Below, one piece after another: positions 17,920 through 26,464 of a stretch of 47,868 bases of DNA (positions within the stretch are counted from its first letter, which is position 1; each line of letters opens with the position of its first letter). Under the pieces are notes generated by a model that saw only the letters and a program-made list of their open reading frames with translations, had not been told where the DNA came from and did no database searches. A program made the position numbers and the translations under genes. Where the stretch lies: assembly GCA_011525015.1 (NCBI GenBank), contig WTJC01000045.1, forward strand, positions 1 to 47,868, in the 5' to 3' direction. Origin of the DNA: Flavobacteriales bacterium. GTDB lineage: Bacteria > Bacteroidota > Bacteroidia > Flavobacteriales > Flavobacteriaceae.

Positions 17920-19194
17920 ATGCTGATTCAAATCTTAGTTTTGATGGTATTGCTAATGGCGTCGGCCCTTATTTCAGGTGCTGAGGTCGCCCTATTTGGA
18001 TTGAGTAAAACAGCGGTAGAAGAAATCACAGCCTCTTCTGAATTTGCAGGAAAGCGCATCGCTAAGCTGCTAGAAAAGCCTAAAAAACTATTAGCCACTA
18101 TTTTGATTGCCAACAATGCCATAAATATTGCTGTGGTTTTGCTTTTTGCTGAGTTGGGTTCGATATGGTTTGAAGGCAATACGGCCGAACTCTTTGGAAT
18201 TATCAAGGTGAGAACCTTGCTGGATATTGCCATTGCCACAATTTTAATCCTTTTGTTTGGGGAGATTCTACCTAAGATTTACGCCAATAGAAATAGAGCA
18301 AGTTTCTCTGTTTTTATGAGTCGACCTCTTTTGGTGTTGGATGTGCTTTTTGGATTCGCCTCTACACCCATGCAAAAAATAATGGAGTTCTTAGAAGAAC
18401 GTATGGCAAAGCGCAAGTCAAATATCAGCGTCAATCACTTGACACATGCACTCGAACTGGCATCTGAAAAAGACACGACTCAAGAGGAGAAAAAAATCTT
18501 AGAAGGTATTGTGACTTTTGGAAACACAGACACCAAACAGGTCATGCGACCGAGGATTGATATTTTCGCTATAAGCAACGAACTCTCTTATCAAGAATTA
18601 TTAAAGGAAATTCAAAACAACGGTTACTCTCGAATTCCGGTTTATCAAGAGCATATCGATACCGTGATTGGCGTATTATATGTTAAAGATCTTTTGCCCT
18701 ATTTGAATGAGAAGGATTACAAATGGGTTGATTTGCTGCGAGAACCCTACTTCGTGCCTGAAAATAAAAAGCTCGATGATTTGTTGGTAGACTTTCAAGA
18801 ACAAAAAAAGCACTTAGCTGTTGTGGTTGACGAGTATGGGGGAACTTCAGGAATCGTAACCTTAGAGGATATCATAGAAGAAATCGTAGGTGATATAAGC
18901 GATGAATTTGACGATGATGATTTGATTTATTCTAAGATTGACCATCTCAACTTTGTTTTTGAAGGTAAAACCAATCTCAAAGACTTTTATCGAGTCACAC
19001 ACATAGAAGATTTCAGCTTGTTTGAGGCTTCTAAAGGAGAATCTGAAACGATTGCAGGATTTGTTTTAGAAATTGCACAAGGTTTTCCTAAACGCGGTGA
19101 GACGATTCGTTTTCACAATTACAAATTTGTCGTAGAAAGTTTAGACAATAGACGACTAAAGCAAATAAAAGTAACTTTGCCCAATGAGAATTAG
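17920..19194 (+). CDS. gldE: Gliding motility-associated protein GldE (CNNM/CorC-like)
   Basis: A 424-residue membrane protein. The N-terminal CNNM/DUF21 domain (about 1-190) has several hydrophobic helices and the SALISGAEVALFGLSK start typical of the family. A CBS pair covers about 205-325 (VMRPRIDIFAIS, GYSRIPVYQEHIDTVIGVLYVKDLL, VVVDEYGGTSGIVTLEDIIEEIVGDI). A CorC/HlyC transporter-associated domain ends the protein. Related proteins handle Mg2+ or Co2+. In flavobacteria GldE lies next to GldD and is linked to gliding. gldD overlaps its end by 11 bases here, confirming the assignment over a generic hemolysin-like protein. Confidence 0.92.
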   Translation: MLIQILVLMVLLMASALISGAEVALFGLSKTAVEEITASSEFAGKRIAKLLEKPKKLLATILIANNAINIAVVLLFAELGSIWFEGNTAELFGIIKVRTLLDIAIATILILLFGEILPKIYANRNRASFSVFMSRPLLVLDVLFGFASTPMQKIMEFLEERMAKRKSNISVNHLTHALELASEKDTTQEEKKILEGIVTFGNTDTKQVMRPRIDIFAISNELSYQELLKEIQNNGYSRIPVYQEHIDTVIGVLYVKDLLPYLNEKDYKWVDLLREPYFVPENKKLDDLLVDFQEQKKHLAVVVDEYGGTSGIVTLEDIIEEIVGDISDEFDDDDLIYSKIDHLNFVFEGKTNLKDFYRVTHIEDFSLFEASKGESETIAGFVLEIAQGFPKRGETIRFHNYKFVVESLDNRRLKQIKVTLPNEN

Positions 19195-19738
19195 TCTATT
19201 TCTTTTTTCAGCACTGTGGTTGACTTCTTGTCAAACTCAAAGCACGCCCAAGCCTAGGGCTGAGATTCGAATAGACATCCCGGCAGCATCTTACGCTAAA
19301 ATATCCCCCAGTGATTGTTCATTTTCTTTCGATCAGAATCAACTTTCGGAACTCAGGGTGGGTAAAAATTGTCAACTCAAATTAGAATACCCAAGCATTA
19401 AAGGAGACCTATACATGACCTATAAGACCGTAAATGGAAATATTGAATCTCTTCTTAGCGATGCTCAAAAACTCTCCAGAGAACACATGGTAAAGGCTGA
19501 TAATATCGTAGAGCAGCCCTATATCGATCTTTCAAATGATGTTTATGGCATGTACTACGAGGTAATTGGAGATGCGGCCTCTCAAGCCCAATTTTACTTG
19601 ACAGACAGTGTTCAGCATTTTTTGACCGGTTCACTTTACTTTAGGGCTAGGCCGAATTACGATTCAATCTACCCTTCAGCGGTATACATTCAAAATGATA
19701 TTCGCACGCTAATGGAAAGCTTGCGCTGGACGGATTAA
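19184..19738 (+). CDS. gldD: Gliding motility lipoprotein GldD
   Basis: A 184-residue lipoprotein. The N-terminus FLFSALWLTSCQTQ is a type II signal peptide with the lipid cysteine at 16. The PKPRAEIRIDIPAASYAKI segment, the short Cys-containing segment SPSDCSFSF and the final PSAVYIQNDIRTLMESLRW region match the GldD pattern I know from flavobacteria. GldD is required for gliding and type IX-linked motility in Flavobacterium johnsoniae. Its exact activity is unknown. It overlaps gldE by 11 bases and is convergent with the following lipoprotein gene by 4 bases. Confidence 0.88.
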   Translation: MRISLFLFSALWLTSCQTQSTPKPRAEIRIDIPAASYAKISPSDCSFSFDQNQLSELRVGKNCQLKLEYPSIKGDLYMTYKTVNGNIESLLSDAQKLSREHMVKADNIVEQPYIDLSNDVYGMYYEVIGDAASQAQFYLTDSVQHFLTGSLYFRARPNYDSIYPSAVYIQNDIRTLMESLRWTD

Positions 19739-20163
19739 TCCTTTTCTTTTAAGTAGTTTTCTGCATCAGAAATGGCAGAAAGCATAGTTTCTTTGACCTG
19801 GTCGATTGCTATTTTTTCTTGTATGAGAAGGTCTTGTTTTTCTTTGCTGAGGGCGGCACCATTCATGATTTCATCAGAATTGAATTTTGTACCGAATTCC
19901 TGCATCCAGTTCATCATTTCTTCATGAGCCCGAACTAAATCGTCAAACTTTTTTTGGGCTAAACTATCCTCTGTAATCAAAGGTTTGAGTGCTCCGCTTA
20001 ATTTGGCGATGTCACTCATTTTGGGCATGACTTCGTCGTGTATATCAAGCACCGTACTCATAGTAACTTCATCAGATTCTTCGGAGTCTTTGTTCGTGTT
20101 GACCTGAAAGTTACAAGAGATAACACTTAGTGCTAAAAACAAGAGTAAAGCTGTTTTTTTCAT
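19735..20163 (-). CDS. Hypothetical helical lipoprotein
   Basis: A 142-residue protein with a lipoprotein signal peptide (KKTALLLFLALSVISC, cysteine at 17). The rest is acidic and Met-, Lys- and Glu-rich with strong helical character: VLDIHDEVMPKMSDIAKLSGAL, then WMQEFG and a Lys/Glu coiled-coil-like C-terminus. I recognise no catalytic motif. Similar small helical lipoproteins are common in flavobacteria. It lies between gldD (convergent) and the M16 peptidase pair (same strand), but a terminator-like hairpin at 20180-20202 separates it from the latter. Confidence 0.7.
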   Translation of the reverse strand: MKKTALLLFLALSVISCNFQVNTNKDSEESDEVTMSTVLDIHDEVMPKMSDIAKLSGALKPLITEDSLAQKKFDDLVRAHEEMMNWMQEFGTKFNSDEIMNGAALSKEKQDLLIQEKIAIDQVKETMLSAISDAENYLKEKD

Positions 20164-20179
20164 AGAGTTGTAATTGTAA

Positions 20180-20202
20180 AAGGCGCCCTTTACGGGCGCC
20201 TT
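20180..20202 (-). terminator. Intrinsic terminator after the M16 peptidase genes
   Basis: AAGGCGCCC (20180-20188) and GGGCGCCTT (20194-20202) form a 9-bp GC-rich stem with a 5-base loop. On the minus strand it is followed by a short U run. It lies 6 bases past the stop of the 683-residue M16 protein. Confidence 0.85.
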
Positions 20203-20208
20203 GTTGTT

Positions 20209-22260
20209 TTATTTTATCACTGCTTTTTCTACAATGAAATCAAGGAGTTGTGGGCCTAAACTCTGAGTGAGTTTATAGGGGTATAAAACTCCTGAGACGG
20301 GTCTGTAATCGTCGTACATTGTGTTTTGCTCAAAGCTTTGACCTTGCATTTCGATACTTACTGTTTCTTGTAGTTTTAGTCCTGTTTCTACAGCGTAAAA
20401 GGCTTTGCGTTTTTCAGAAACTTGAAGTGCATAAGCATCAACTCCATTGACGTTTTCAATCCCAATTAGGCTGATTTCATCTCTGTTTAACCAAAGTAAT
20501 TCCTTGACAAAAGCAGATTCCTCAAGGGCTTCTTCAACTTCTTCAGCACTGAGGTCTTTTCTTTGACCTTGGTTAAGCTGGTAGCCGCTGTTTCCGTCGA
20601 TTACTGCTTTTTGCATAGTCGAACCCATCATATTGAGTTCTTGAGTGAACTGACGTTCACCGGCTTTATCTAATTTCAATTCGAGTTGCATTCCTTGAAT
20701 TTCTGCTACTGCTTGAACCTCATAGGCATTCACTGCTGAAACGGCTTCCATACCTCCAATTGCTTCGATGTAAGCATTCAGTACTTTTTTAGCAGTGAGG
20801 TCTGCAGGCAATTCCATTTTGTATTCAGGCTTAGCAGTTGGATTGGCCTCGATGTCAAAATAATTGACTTGAAGTGTTCGACCTTGAAAATCTATCTTTT
20901 CTAAATTTTCTAAAACTTCACTACCCTTACCAACAACGACTACCCGGGCTTGATCAGTTTTGAAGTATTTTTTCGCCGTGGCTAAAACGTCTTCTTTGCT
21001 GATCTCATCAATTGTCTTTAAATAATTTTGATAAAAGTCTTCGTTGAGGTCTTCGCTAATGGTATTGATCGCAAACCCTGCAATGGTATTTGGGCTTTCT
21101 AATGAACGAATGAATCTACCCTTGTACTTGGCTTTAGCACTTGCGAGTTCTTCGTCTGTAACTAGATCAGTCGTTATGTTTTTCATCTCAGTTAAGATCT
21201 GAACTACAGAACTGTCTGTTACGGCATTTCTAACCTGAGCAAAAGCTCTAAAGCGAACAGGGCTGTATTTGTCATTACCTATATTCGAATAAGACCCGTA
21301 GGTATATCCTTTATCTTCTCTTAGGTTTAGAAATAATCGTCCTTCAGCACCTCCACCTAGAATTTGATTGGTCAAAAGTGCAGGTAAATAATCGGCATCT
21401 TTCATTTTGAGGTCAATGATATTTTGCACCATTACCTCAGATTGCACTGCGTTTGGCATGTCTACGAAATTGATCTCGGTTTGAGCGACATCAGAAGGAA
21501 TTTCAAAAGGCATTGCAGAAACCGATGAGGCTTTCCAAGATTTGAAATTCTTTTTTACCATTTTAACGACCTCTTTGGTATTGACATCACCTATGACTAC
21601 GATATAGGCGTTGGAAGGATTAAAATTCTGTGCATATGCGCGCTTGACATCTTCTAAGGTGATTTTGTTAATACTTTCTTTTGTGATGAATTCACCATAG
21701 GGATGATCCTTACCGTAAGCCAAAGCGCCTTGCACCAAGCTAGCAATAGCTGATACGTCTTTTTCTCTGGATTCTAAATCAGCGAGAATGATATTTTTTT
21801 CCTTGTCAAACTCTTCTTGAGTGAAATTAGGCTGAAGGGCTGCTTCGGCCATCAATTCGAGAATTCTTGGAAAGTATTTTGACAATGTGCTCGCGAATCC
21901 TCCTTCTGAACCAAAGTTTAATCGAGCTCCTAAAAAGTCGATTTCTTCGTTGAATTCATCCTTTGAGATGTTTTTTGAACCTTTTCCTAAAAGAGATGAA
22001 AGAAGTGAACCTACACCCACTTTATCTCCTTCAGCATATGGAGGATTGTCGATGGCAAGCTGAATCGAAACTCGAGGTAGCTTGTGGTCTTCAACGATTA
22101 AAAGTTTGATACCGTTTTTAAGGTCATACCGATCCGCCTCCTTCAAGTTGATGGTAGGAACCGGACCTGGTTCGGGCTGTTTTGATCTGTCGATTTCGTT
22201 TTGAGCTTGAGTGCTTACCCAACAACCGAAAATACTAAGTATAAGGATTAATTTCTTCAT
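20209..22260 (-). CDS. M16 family peptidase, non-catalytic (R/Y) subunit with LolA-like C-terminal domain
   Basis: A 683-residue exported protein with signal peptide 1-19 (ends STQAQ). Residues 35-465 form two M16 half-domains. The zinc motif HxxEH is absent from the first half; the usual helix reads VGVGSLLSSLLGKG. The R/Y substrate-binding motif is present in the second half: R314, Y319 and Y321 in LREDKGYTYGSYS. Residues about 480-683 resemble an outer-membrane lipoprotein-sorting (LolA-like) beta fold, with FYAVETGLKLQETVSIEM. It lies 2 bases after the zinc-bearing partner gene. The pair probably forms a heterodimeric periplasmic peptidase. The fused lipid-binding-like domain is unusual in the classical two-subunit enzymes, and its role is unknown. 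Confidence 0.85.
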   Translation of the reverse strand: MKKLILILSIFGCWVSTQAQNEIDRSKQPEPGPVPTINLKEADRYDLKNGIKLLIVEDHKLPRVSIQLAIDNPPYAEGDKVGVGSLLSSLLGKGSKNISKDEFNEEIDFLGARLNFGSEGGFASTLSKYFPRILELMAEAALQPNFTQEEFDKEKNIILADLESREKDVSAIASLVQGALAYGKDHPYGEFITKESINKITLEDVKRAYAQNFNPSNAYIVVIGDVNTKEVVKMVKKNFKSWKASSVSAMPFEIPSDVAQTEINFVDMPNAVQSEVMVQNIIDLKMKDADYLPALLTNQILGGGAEGRLFLNLREDKGYTYGSYSNIGNDKYSPVRFRAFAQVRNAVTDSSVVQILTEMKNITTDLVTDEELASAKAKYKGRFIRSLESPNTIAGFAINTISEDLNEDFYQNYLKTIDEISKEDVLATAKKYFKTDQARVVVVGKGSEVLENLEKIDFQGRTLQVNYFDIEANPTAKPEYKMELPADLTAKKVLNAYIEAIGGMEAVSAVNAYEVQAVAEIQGMQLELKLDKAGERQFTQELNMMGSTMQKAVIDGNSGYQLNQGQRKDLSAEEVEEALEESAFVKELLWLNRDEISLIGIENVNGVDAYALQVSEKRKAFYAVETGLKLQETVSIEMQGQSFEQNTMYDDYRPVSGVLYPYKLTQSLGPQLLDFIVEKAVIK

Positions 22261-22262
22261 GT

Positions 22263-23591
22263 CTATTCTTCAGTGTTTTGTTTAGGAATGTATTTTAATT
22301 CAACTCGACTCTCGGCGTTGAGGTATTTTTGAGCGACTGCTCTGATGTCTTCTCTGCTTATGCTTCGGATGATTTCTAACTGTGTATTGATCAGGTCGGT
22401 ATCCCCGTATAATACGTTGTAGCGCGCCAGAGAATTTGCAATACCTTGAACCGAACTATTAGAGCTCACAAAATCATTTTCAAATTTGTTGAGCAGTTTC
22501 TGATAGTCGTTCTCACTGATTAAGTCTGTTTTTAACTTCTCGATTTCATCGTCAATTTCTACGATCAAGTCGTCCATAGTGTTTTCTCCTAAAGGAAGTC
22601 CTCCTAAGAGATAGGCTCCGTAATCTTCTAATCCGTAGTTAAAAGCAAAAATTTGGAGTGCCATTTGCTTGTCGTCAACTAATCTTTTTTGAAGTTTAGA
22701 ACTTTGACCGTCACTTAAATAAGTAGAAATCATGTTTAGTGCATAAGCATCTCTGCTGGCTTGACCTGGAGTTCTATAGCCTAAAAGAATTAAAGGGATT
22801 TGAATATTTGGATCTTCAAAAGAGGTTTGAATAGTAGAAGTAATCGGGTCTTCTTCATAAGTCTTTTTAACTACATCTTTACCTCTAGGAATGGGGCCGA
22901 AATACGATTCAATCAAGCCTTTGGCTTCGTCGGTTTCAAAATCACCCGCCACTACAAGTGTAGCGTTGTTCGGTACGTAATAAATTTCATTGAAGGCCTT
23001 GAAATCCTCCAAGGTAGCCGAAGCTAAGTGATCTAATGAACCAATAACTGACCAGTTGTATGGGTGTTTGGTAAATAGATTTTTAAACATTTGTTCTACG
23101 AGCTGTCCGTAGGGTGAATTGTCAACTCTTAGGCGACGCTCCTCTTGAACAACTTCTTTTTGAGTGTCTACACCAATTTGGTTAATCACTGGGTGTAATA
23201 GGCGCTCACTTTCAAGCCAAAGCCCAAGCTTTAAATTGTTTGAAGGAAATAATTCGTAGTAATAGGTTCTGTCTTGAGTTGTATTTGCATTGTTATCACC
23301 TCCATTGGACGATACGATTTTAAAGAAATCACCACGAGCTATATTTTCAGTCCCTTCGAATAACAAATGCTCAAAGAAATGAGCAAATCCTGTTTTGTCG
23401 GGATTTTCATCTTTCGATCCTACGTGATACATGACTGAGGTGACCACAATAGGAGCACTGTTATCTCGGTGCAAAATAACGTGTAAACCATTGTCTAAAT
23501 CGTATTCTTCATAAGACACCTGTTGCGCATTGGAATCAATGAACATCAGTGACATTAGAACACCTAAAATGTGAAGTTTTGTAAATTTCAT
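22263..23591 (-). CDS. M16 family zinc metallopeptidase, catalytic subunit
   Basis: A 442-residue exported protein (signal peptide 1-22, ending IDSNAQ). The inverted zinc motif H71-F-F-E74-H75 (GFAHFFEHLLFEG) is intact, and the third ligand lies in KEVVQEERRLRVDNSPYG near residue 150. The R/Y motif expected of a self-sufficient enzyme is not obvious in the second half. That fits a division of labour with the downstream 683-residue protein, which has the R/Y motif but no zinc site. The likely substrates are periplasmic peptides. It is the first gene of a two-gene operon on the minus strand, divergent from rplU. Confidence 0.93.
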   Translation of the reverse strand: MKFTKLHILGVLMSLMFIDSNAQQVSYEEYDLDNGLHVILHRDNSAPIVVTSVMYHVGSKDENPDKTGFAHFFEHLLFEGTENIARGDFFKIVSSNGGDNNANTTQDRTYYYELFPSNNLKLGLWLESERLLHPVINQIGVDTQKEVVQEERRLRVDNSPYGQLVEQMFKNLFTKHPYNWSVIGSLDHLASATLEDFKAFNEIYYVPNNATLVVAGDFETDEAKGLIESYFGPIPRGKDVVKKTYEEDPITSTIQTSFEDPNIQIPLILLGYRTPGQASRDAYALNMISTYLSDGQSSKLQKRLVDDKQMALQIFAFNYGLEDYGAYLLGGLPLGENTMDDLIVEIDDEIEKLKTDLISENDYQKLLNKFENDFVSSNSSVQGIANSLARYNVLYGDTDLINTQLEIIRSISREDIRAVAQKYLNAESRVELKYIPKQNTEE

Positions 23592-23700
23592 TTAATGCTT
23601 ATTTAAATATGAATGAAGATTAAAAATTAATTACTGTAAAGATACAAAGCAGAAAGGAGTAGAAATCCCTAGATAATTGAAATAATTTCAAATTTCTGTT

Positions 23701-23708
23701 TATATTTG
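23701..23708 (+). promoter_or_regulatory. -7 element for rplU-rpmA
   Basis: TATATTTG is an exact TAnnTTTG match 32 bases before the rplU start, in the same ATATTTGCA/CC context as the atpD promoter. A TTG lies 21 bases upstream (23677-23679). Confidence 0.6.
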
Positions 23709-23739
23709 CACCCGCTTAAATTAAAAGTAAATTAATCGT

Positions 23740-24291
23740 ATGTACGCAATTGTAGAGATGGCAGGGCAGCAATTTAAAGTTGCAAAAGACCAAAAGGTGT
23801 TTGTACATCGTTTAAGTGAGGACGAAGGAAAAAAGGTAACTTTTGACAAGGTATTTCTCATTGAAAACGAGGGCAAAGTAACTGTTGGCGCCCCAGTCAT
23901 AGAAGGTGCAGCTGTTCAAGCTAAAATTTTAAAGCACCTTAAAGGCGATAAGGTAATCGTCTTTAAAAAGAAAAGAAGAAAGGGTTACAAAACCAAAAAC
24001 GGTCACAGACAGTACTTGTCAGAAATCGTTATTGAAAGTATTTCTGCTTCGGGTAACAAGCCAAAAGCTAAAGCCAAAGCAGCTGAGAGTAAACCCGCAC
24101 AAAAAGAAACGGCAGCCGTAAAAGAAACAGCTAAAAAGACAGCAAAGAAAGCAGCAACTCCAAAAGCAGAAGCAGTGGATTATAGCGCTATGACTGTGGC
24201 TGAATTGAAAGCAGTTGCTAAAGAAAAAGGAATCACTGGAATTTCTGCCATGAAAAAAGCAGATTTAATTGCAGCAATTCAAAACAATTAA
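23740..24291 (+). CDS. rplU: 50S ribosomal protein L21 with C-terminal Rho-N/SAP-like extension
   Basis: A 183-residue protein. Residues 1-102 are ordinary bL21 (MYAIVEMAGQQFKVAKDQ, FKKKRRKGYKTKNGHRQ). Residues 104-146 form an Ala/Lys-rich linker reminiscent of histone H1. Residues 149-183 (SAMTVAELKAVAKEKGIT, then MKKADLIAAIQ) resemble the helix-extended-loop-helix fold of Rho-N or SAP domains that bind nucleic acid. bL21 itself is about 103 residues and binds 23S rRNA. Extended L21 occurs in some Flavobacteriia. The extension is in frame with ordinary codon use, so a fusion by sequencing error is unlikely. rpmA follows after 13 bases. Confidence 0.97.
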   Translation: MYAIVEMAGQQFKVAKDQKVFVHRLSEDEGKKVTFDKVFLIENEGKVTVGAPVIEGAAVQAKILKHLKGDKVIVFKKKRRKGYKTKNGHRQYLSEIVIESISASGNKPKAKAKAAESKPAQKETAAVKETAKKTAKKAATPKAEAVDYSAMTVAELKAVAKEKGITGISAMKKADLIAAIQNN

Positions 24292-24304
24292 ACACTAGAG
24301 CATT

Positions 24305-24565
24305 ATGGCACATAAAAAAGGAGTTGGTAGTTCTAAAAACGGTAGAGAGTCAGAATCGAAACGACTCGGCGTAAAAATATTTGGAGGTCAAACTGCATTT
24401 GCCGGAAACATTATTGTACGTCAAAGAGGTACAAAACACAATCCAGGTGAGAATGTTTATGCTTCAAAAGATCACACACTTCACGCTAAGGTGGATGGTG
24501 TTGTTAAATTCGAAAAGAAATCAGGTGGAAAATCGTTCGTCTCTATTGAAGCTTTTGAAGCTTAG
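24305..24565 (+). CDS. rpmA: 50S ribosomal protein L27
   Basis: An 86-residue protein of normal length. The N-terminus [24 protein letters not shown] is the bL27 signature whose tail reaches the peptidyl-transferase centre; there is no Firmicutes-style cleaved leader. [30 protein letters not shown] completes the family pattern. It follows rplU in the universal rplU-rpmA order and ends at a strong terminator. Confidence 0.99.
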   Translation: MAHKKGVGSSKNGRESESKRLGVKIFGGQTAFAGNIIVRQRGTKHNPGENVYASKDHTLHAKVDGVVKFEKKSGGKSFVSIEAFEA

Positions 24566-24601
24566 TAGACCGTTGTAATTTCATTCTGAATTAAGATAGA
24601 G

Positions 24602-24631
24602 AACCATGCTCGTTGTAGCATGGTTTTTTTT
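24602..24631 (+). terminator. Intrinsic terminator after rplU-rpmA
   Basis: AACCATGCT (24602-24610), a 6-base loop, then AGCATGGTT (24617-24625) give a 9-bp perfect stem followed by six more T residues. It abuts the convergent DinB-like gene at 24630. Confidence 0.92.
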
Positions 24632-25136
24632 ATGCTAAAATATCACGGATGATTTTGAGGTGGTGCTCATTGTGAATGACTATAAATTCCAGTGTTTCCT
24701 CAGTATTGATAACACCTAATTGAGGGTGGTGAAAGTACAAATTCGCTGGAGCTTCAGTTGCCTTTTGGAGCTGCTCAAGGACCTCTTTTAAATGAATTTT
24801 TAGGTCATTTATTTCAGGATTTTGGGTTGCTGGACGAACAACTTTTGGCGCTTTTGCACTTTTTCTGGGAATGTATTTCAATAGAAAAAATAGCTTTTTT
24901 TTGATGCGCTGAGACAGAGAACTAGTTGTAGTCAGGTCTGTTTGTAAGGCTTTAACACTAAATTCTGCAACGAGTAAAGCGTGTTCAATGTGCCATCCCA
25001 CAGAAGCTGCAGAAACACTTGGTCTTATCACATCAGCTTTTGAAATGAACTGATTTAAGGCCTCAAGGCTTTTTTCAATAGATGACTTAATAGCGATAGT
25101 ATTCAGGTTTAAATGGGCCCTTGACCTGCACACCAA
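24630..25136 (-). CDS. DinB-like / DUF1569 family protein (start uncertain)
   Basis: Up to 168 residues. The protein looks like a four-helix DinB-superfamily member: [19 protein letters not shown] carries the first histidine pair and the C-terminus ends [17 protein letters not shown], so His residues H-x2-HH could bind a divalent metal as in DinB proteins. Function is unknown; relatives include thiol-transferases. The frame has no ATG. The listed start is a TTG at 25136, which overlaps ahcY by 50 bases. The similarity-like region begins only near residue 17, so the true start could be GTG at 25133 or an ATT at 25091 that overlaps the ahcY stop by one base. Confidence 0.68.
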   Translation of the reverse strand: MVCRSRAHLNLNTIAIKSSIEKSLEALNQFISKADVIRPSVSAASVGWHIEHALLVAEFSVKALQTDLTTTSSLSQRIKKKLFFLLKYIPRKSAKAPKVVRPATQNPEINDLKIHLKEVLEQLQKATEAPANLYFHHPQLGVINTEETLEFIVIHNEHHLKIIRDILA

Positions 25137-26403
25137 TATATTCGGCTTGATCTTCTTTGAGTTTGGTTAATTCAGCATCCAATCGCGAGAGGTGAAGTTC
25201 TGCTACTTGTTCATCTAAATGCTTAGGTAACATATATACTTTTGACTCGTAGTTTTCAGAATTGTTCCACAATTCAATTTGTGCTAAGGTTTGATTCGTA
25301 AAGGAATTACTCATAACAAAACTCGGGTGTCCTGTCGCACAACCTAAATTAACCAAACGACCTTCAGCCAAAACAATGATATCCTTGCCCTCGAGGGTGT
25401 ATTTATCTACCTGTGGTTTGATTTCCACTTTTGATGAGCCGTAATTGCTGTTGAGCCAAGACATGTCGATTTCATTGTCAAAATGCCCAATATTGCATAC
25501 AATAGCCTTGTCTTTCATGGCTTTAAAGTGAATATCACGCACAATATCTTTGTTTCCTGTAGCTGTGATAATGATATCGGCTTTAGGAACTAATGTTTCT
25601 AAGGTTTTGACCTCATAACCATCCATGCAGGCTTGTAAGGCACATATAGGATCAATCTCGGTTACACTTACTATGGCTCCAGCGCCTCTAAAGGATGCGG
25701 CTGTTCCTTTTCCTACATCTCCATAACCGGCTACAACTACTCTTTTTCCTGCAAGCATAGTATCAGTTGCTCGTCTAATCGCGTCTACAGCCGATTCTTT
25801 ACATCCGTATTTATTGTCAAATTTAGACTTGGTAACCGAATCATTCACATTGATTGCAGGCATCGGCAAGGTTCCTTTTCGAACCCTTTCGTATAGGCGA
25901 TGTACTCCTGTTGTGGTTTCTTCTGAAAGGCCTTTGATGTCTTTAGTCAATTCTGGAAATTGATCTAAAACCATGTTGGTAAGATCTCCTCCGTCGTCTA
26001 AAATCATATTTAGGGGCTTGCGGTCTTCTCCAAAATGAAGAGTCTGCTCAATACACCAATCAAATTCTTCTTCGTTCATTCCTTTCCAGGCGTAAACGGC
26101 GATTCCTTTCGCTGCAATGGCTGCAGCGGCATGATCTTGGGTAGAAAAAATATTACAAGAACTCCAGGTCACTTCTGCTCCCAATTCTACGAGGGTTTCA
26201 ATCAATACAGCAGTCTGAATGGTCATGTGCAAACATCCTGCAATACGAGCTCCATGAAGGGGTTTTTCATCTTTGTGTAAAGCGCGTAGGGCCATTAGAC
26301 CGGGCATTTCAGCCTCAGCGAGTTCAATTTCTTTTCTTCCCCAATCAGCAAGGCTGATGTCCTTTACTTTATACGGAACGTAATTTCCAGTTGGTGTGGG
26401 CAT
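25087..26403 (-). CDS. ahcY: Adenosylhomocysteinase (S-adenosylhomocysteine hydrolase)
   Basis: A 438-residue NAD-dependent enzyme that splits S-adenosylhomocysteine into adenosine and homocysteine, relieving product inhibition of methyltransferases. Visible features are the N-terminal substrate domain ([26 protein letters not shown], with the family's His and Thr), [11 protein letters not shown], the catalytic Lys/Asp/Asn region around [17 protein letters not shown], and the Rossmann loop [17 protein letters not shown]. The C-terminus ends in the usual [11 protein letters not shown]. Length is normal. A TACCTTTG -7 box is 37-44 bases before the ATG. It is divergent from the PPTase gene. Confidence 0.98.
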   Translation of the reverse strand: MPTPTGNYVPYKVKDISLADWGRKEIELAEAEMPGLMALRALHKDEKPLHGARIAGCLHMTIQTAVLIETLVELGAEVTWSSCNIFSTQDHAAAAIAAKGIAVYAWKGMNEEEFDWCIEQTLHFGEDRKPLNMILDDGGDLTNMVLDQFPELTKDIKGLSEETTTGVHRLYERVRKGTLPMPAINVNDSVTKSKFDNKYGCKESAVDAIRRATDTMLAGKRVVVAGYGDVGKGTAASFRGAGAIVSVTEIDPICALQACMDGYEVKTLETLVPKADIIITATGNKDIVRDIHFKAMKDKAIVCNIGHFDNEIDMSWLNSNYGSSKVEIKPQVDKYTLEGKDIIVLAEGRLVNLGCATGHPSFVMSNSFTNQTLAQIELWNNSENYESKVYMLPKHLDEQVAELHLSRLDAELTKLKEDQAEYIGVQVKGPFKPEYYRY

Positions 26404-26439
26404 ATTCCTTTATTTTTGTCCTTTATTTTTTTGAGTTTA

Positions 26440-26447
26440 CAAAGGTA
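26440..26447 (-). promoter_or_regulatory. -7 element for ahcY
   Basis: The minus strand reads TACCTTTG, an exact TAnnTTTG match, giving a leader of about 30 bases. No TTTG is seen at the -33 position. Confidence 0.5.
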
Positions 26448-26464
26448 ATTACAAATTCATTATT

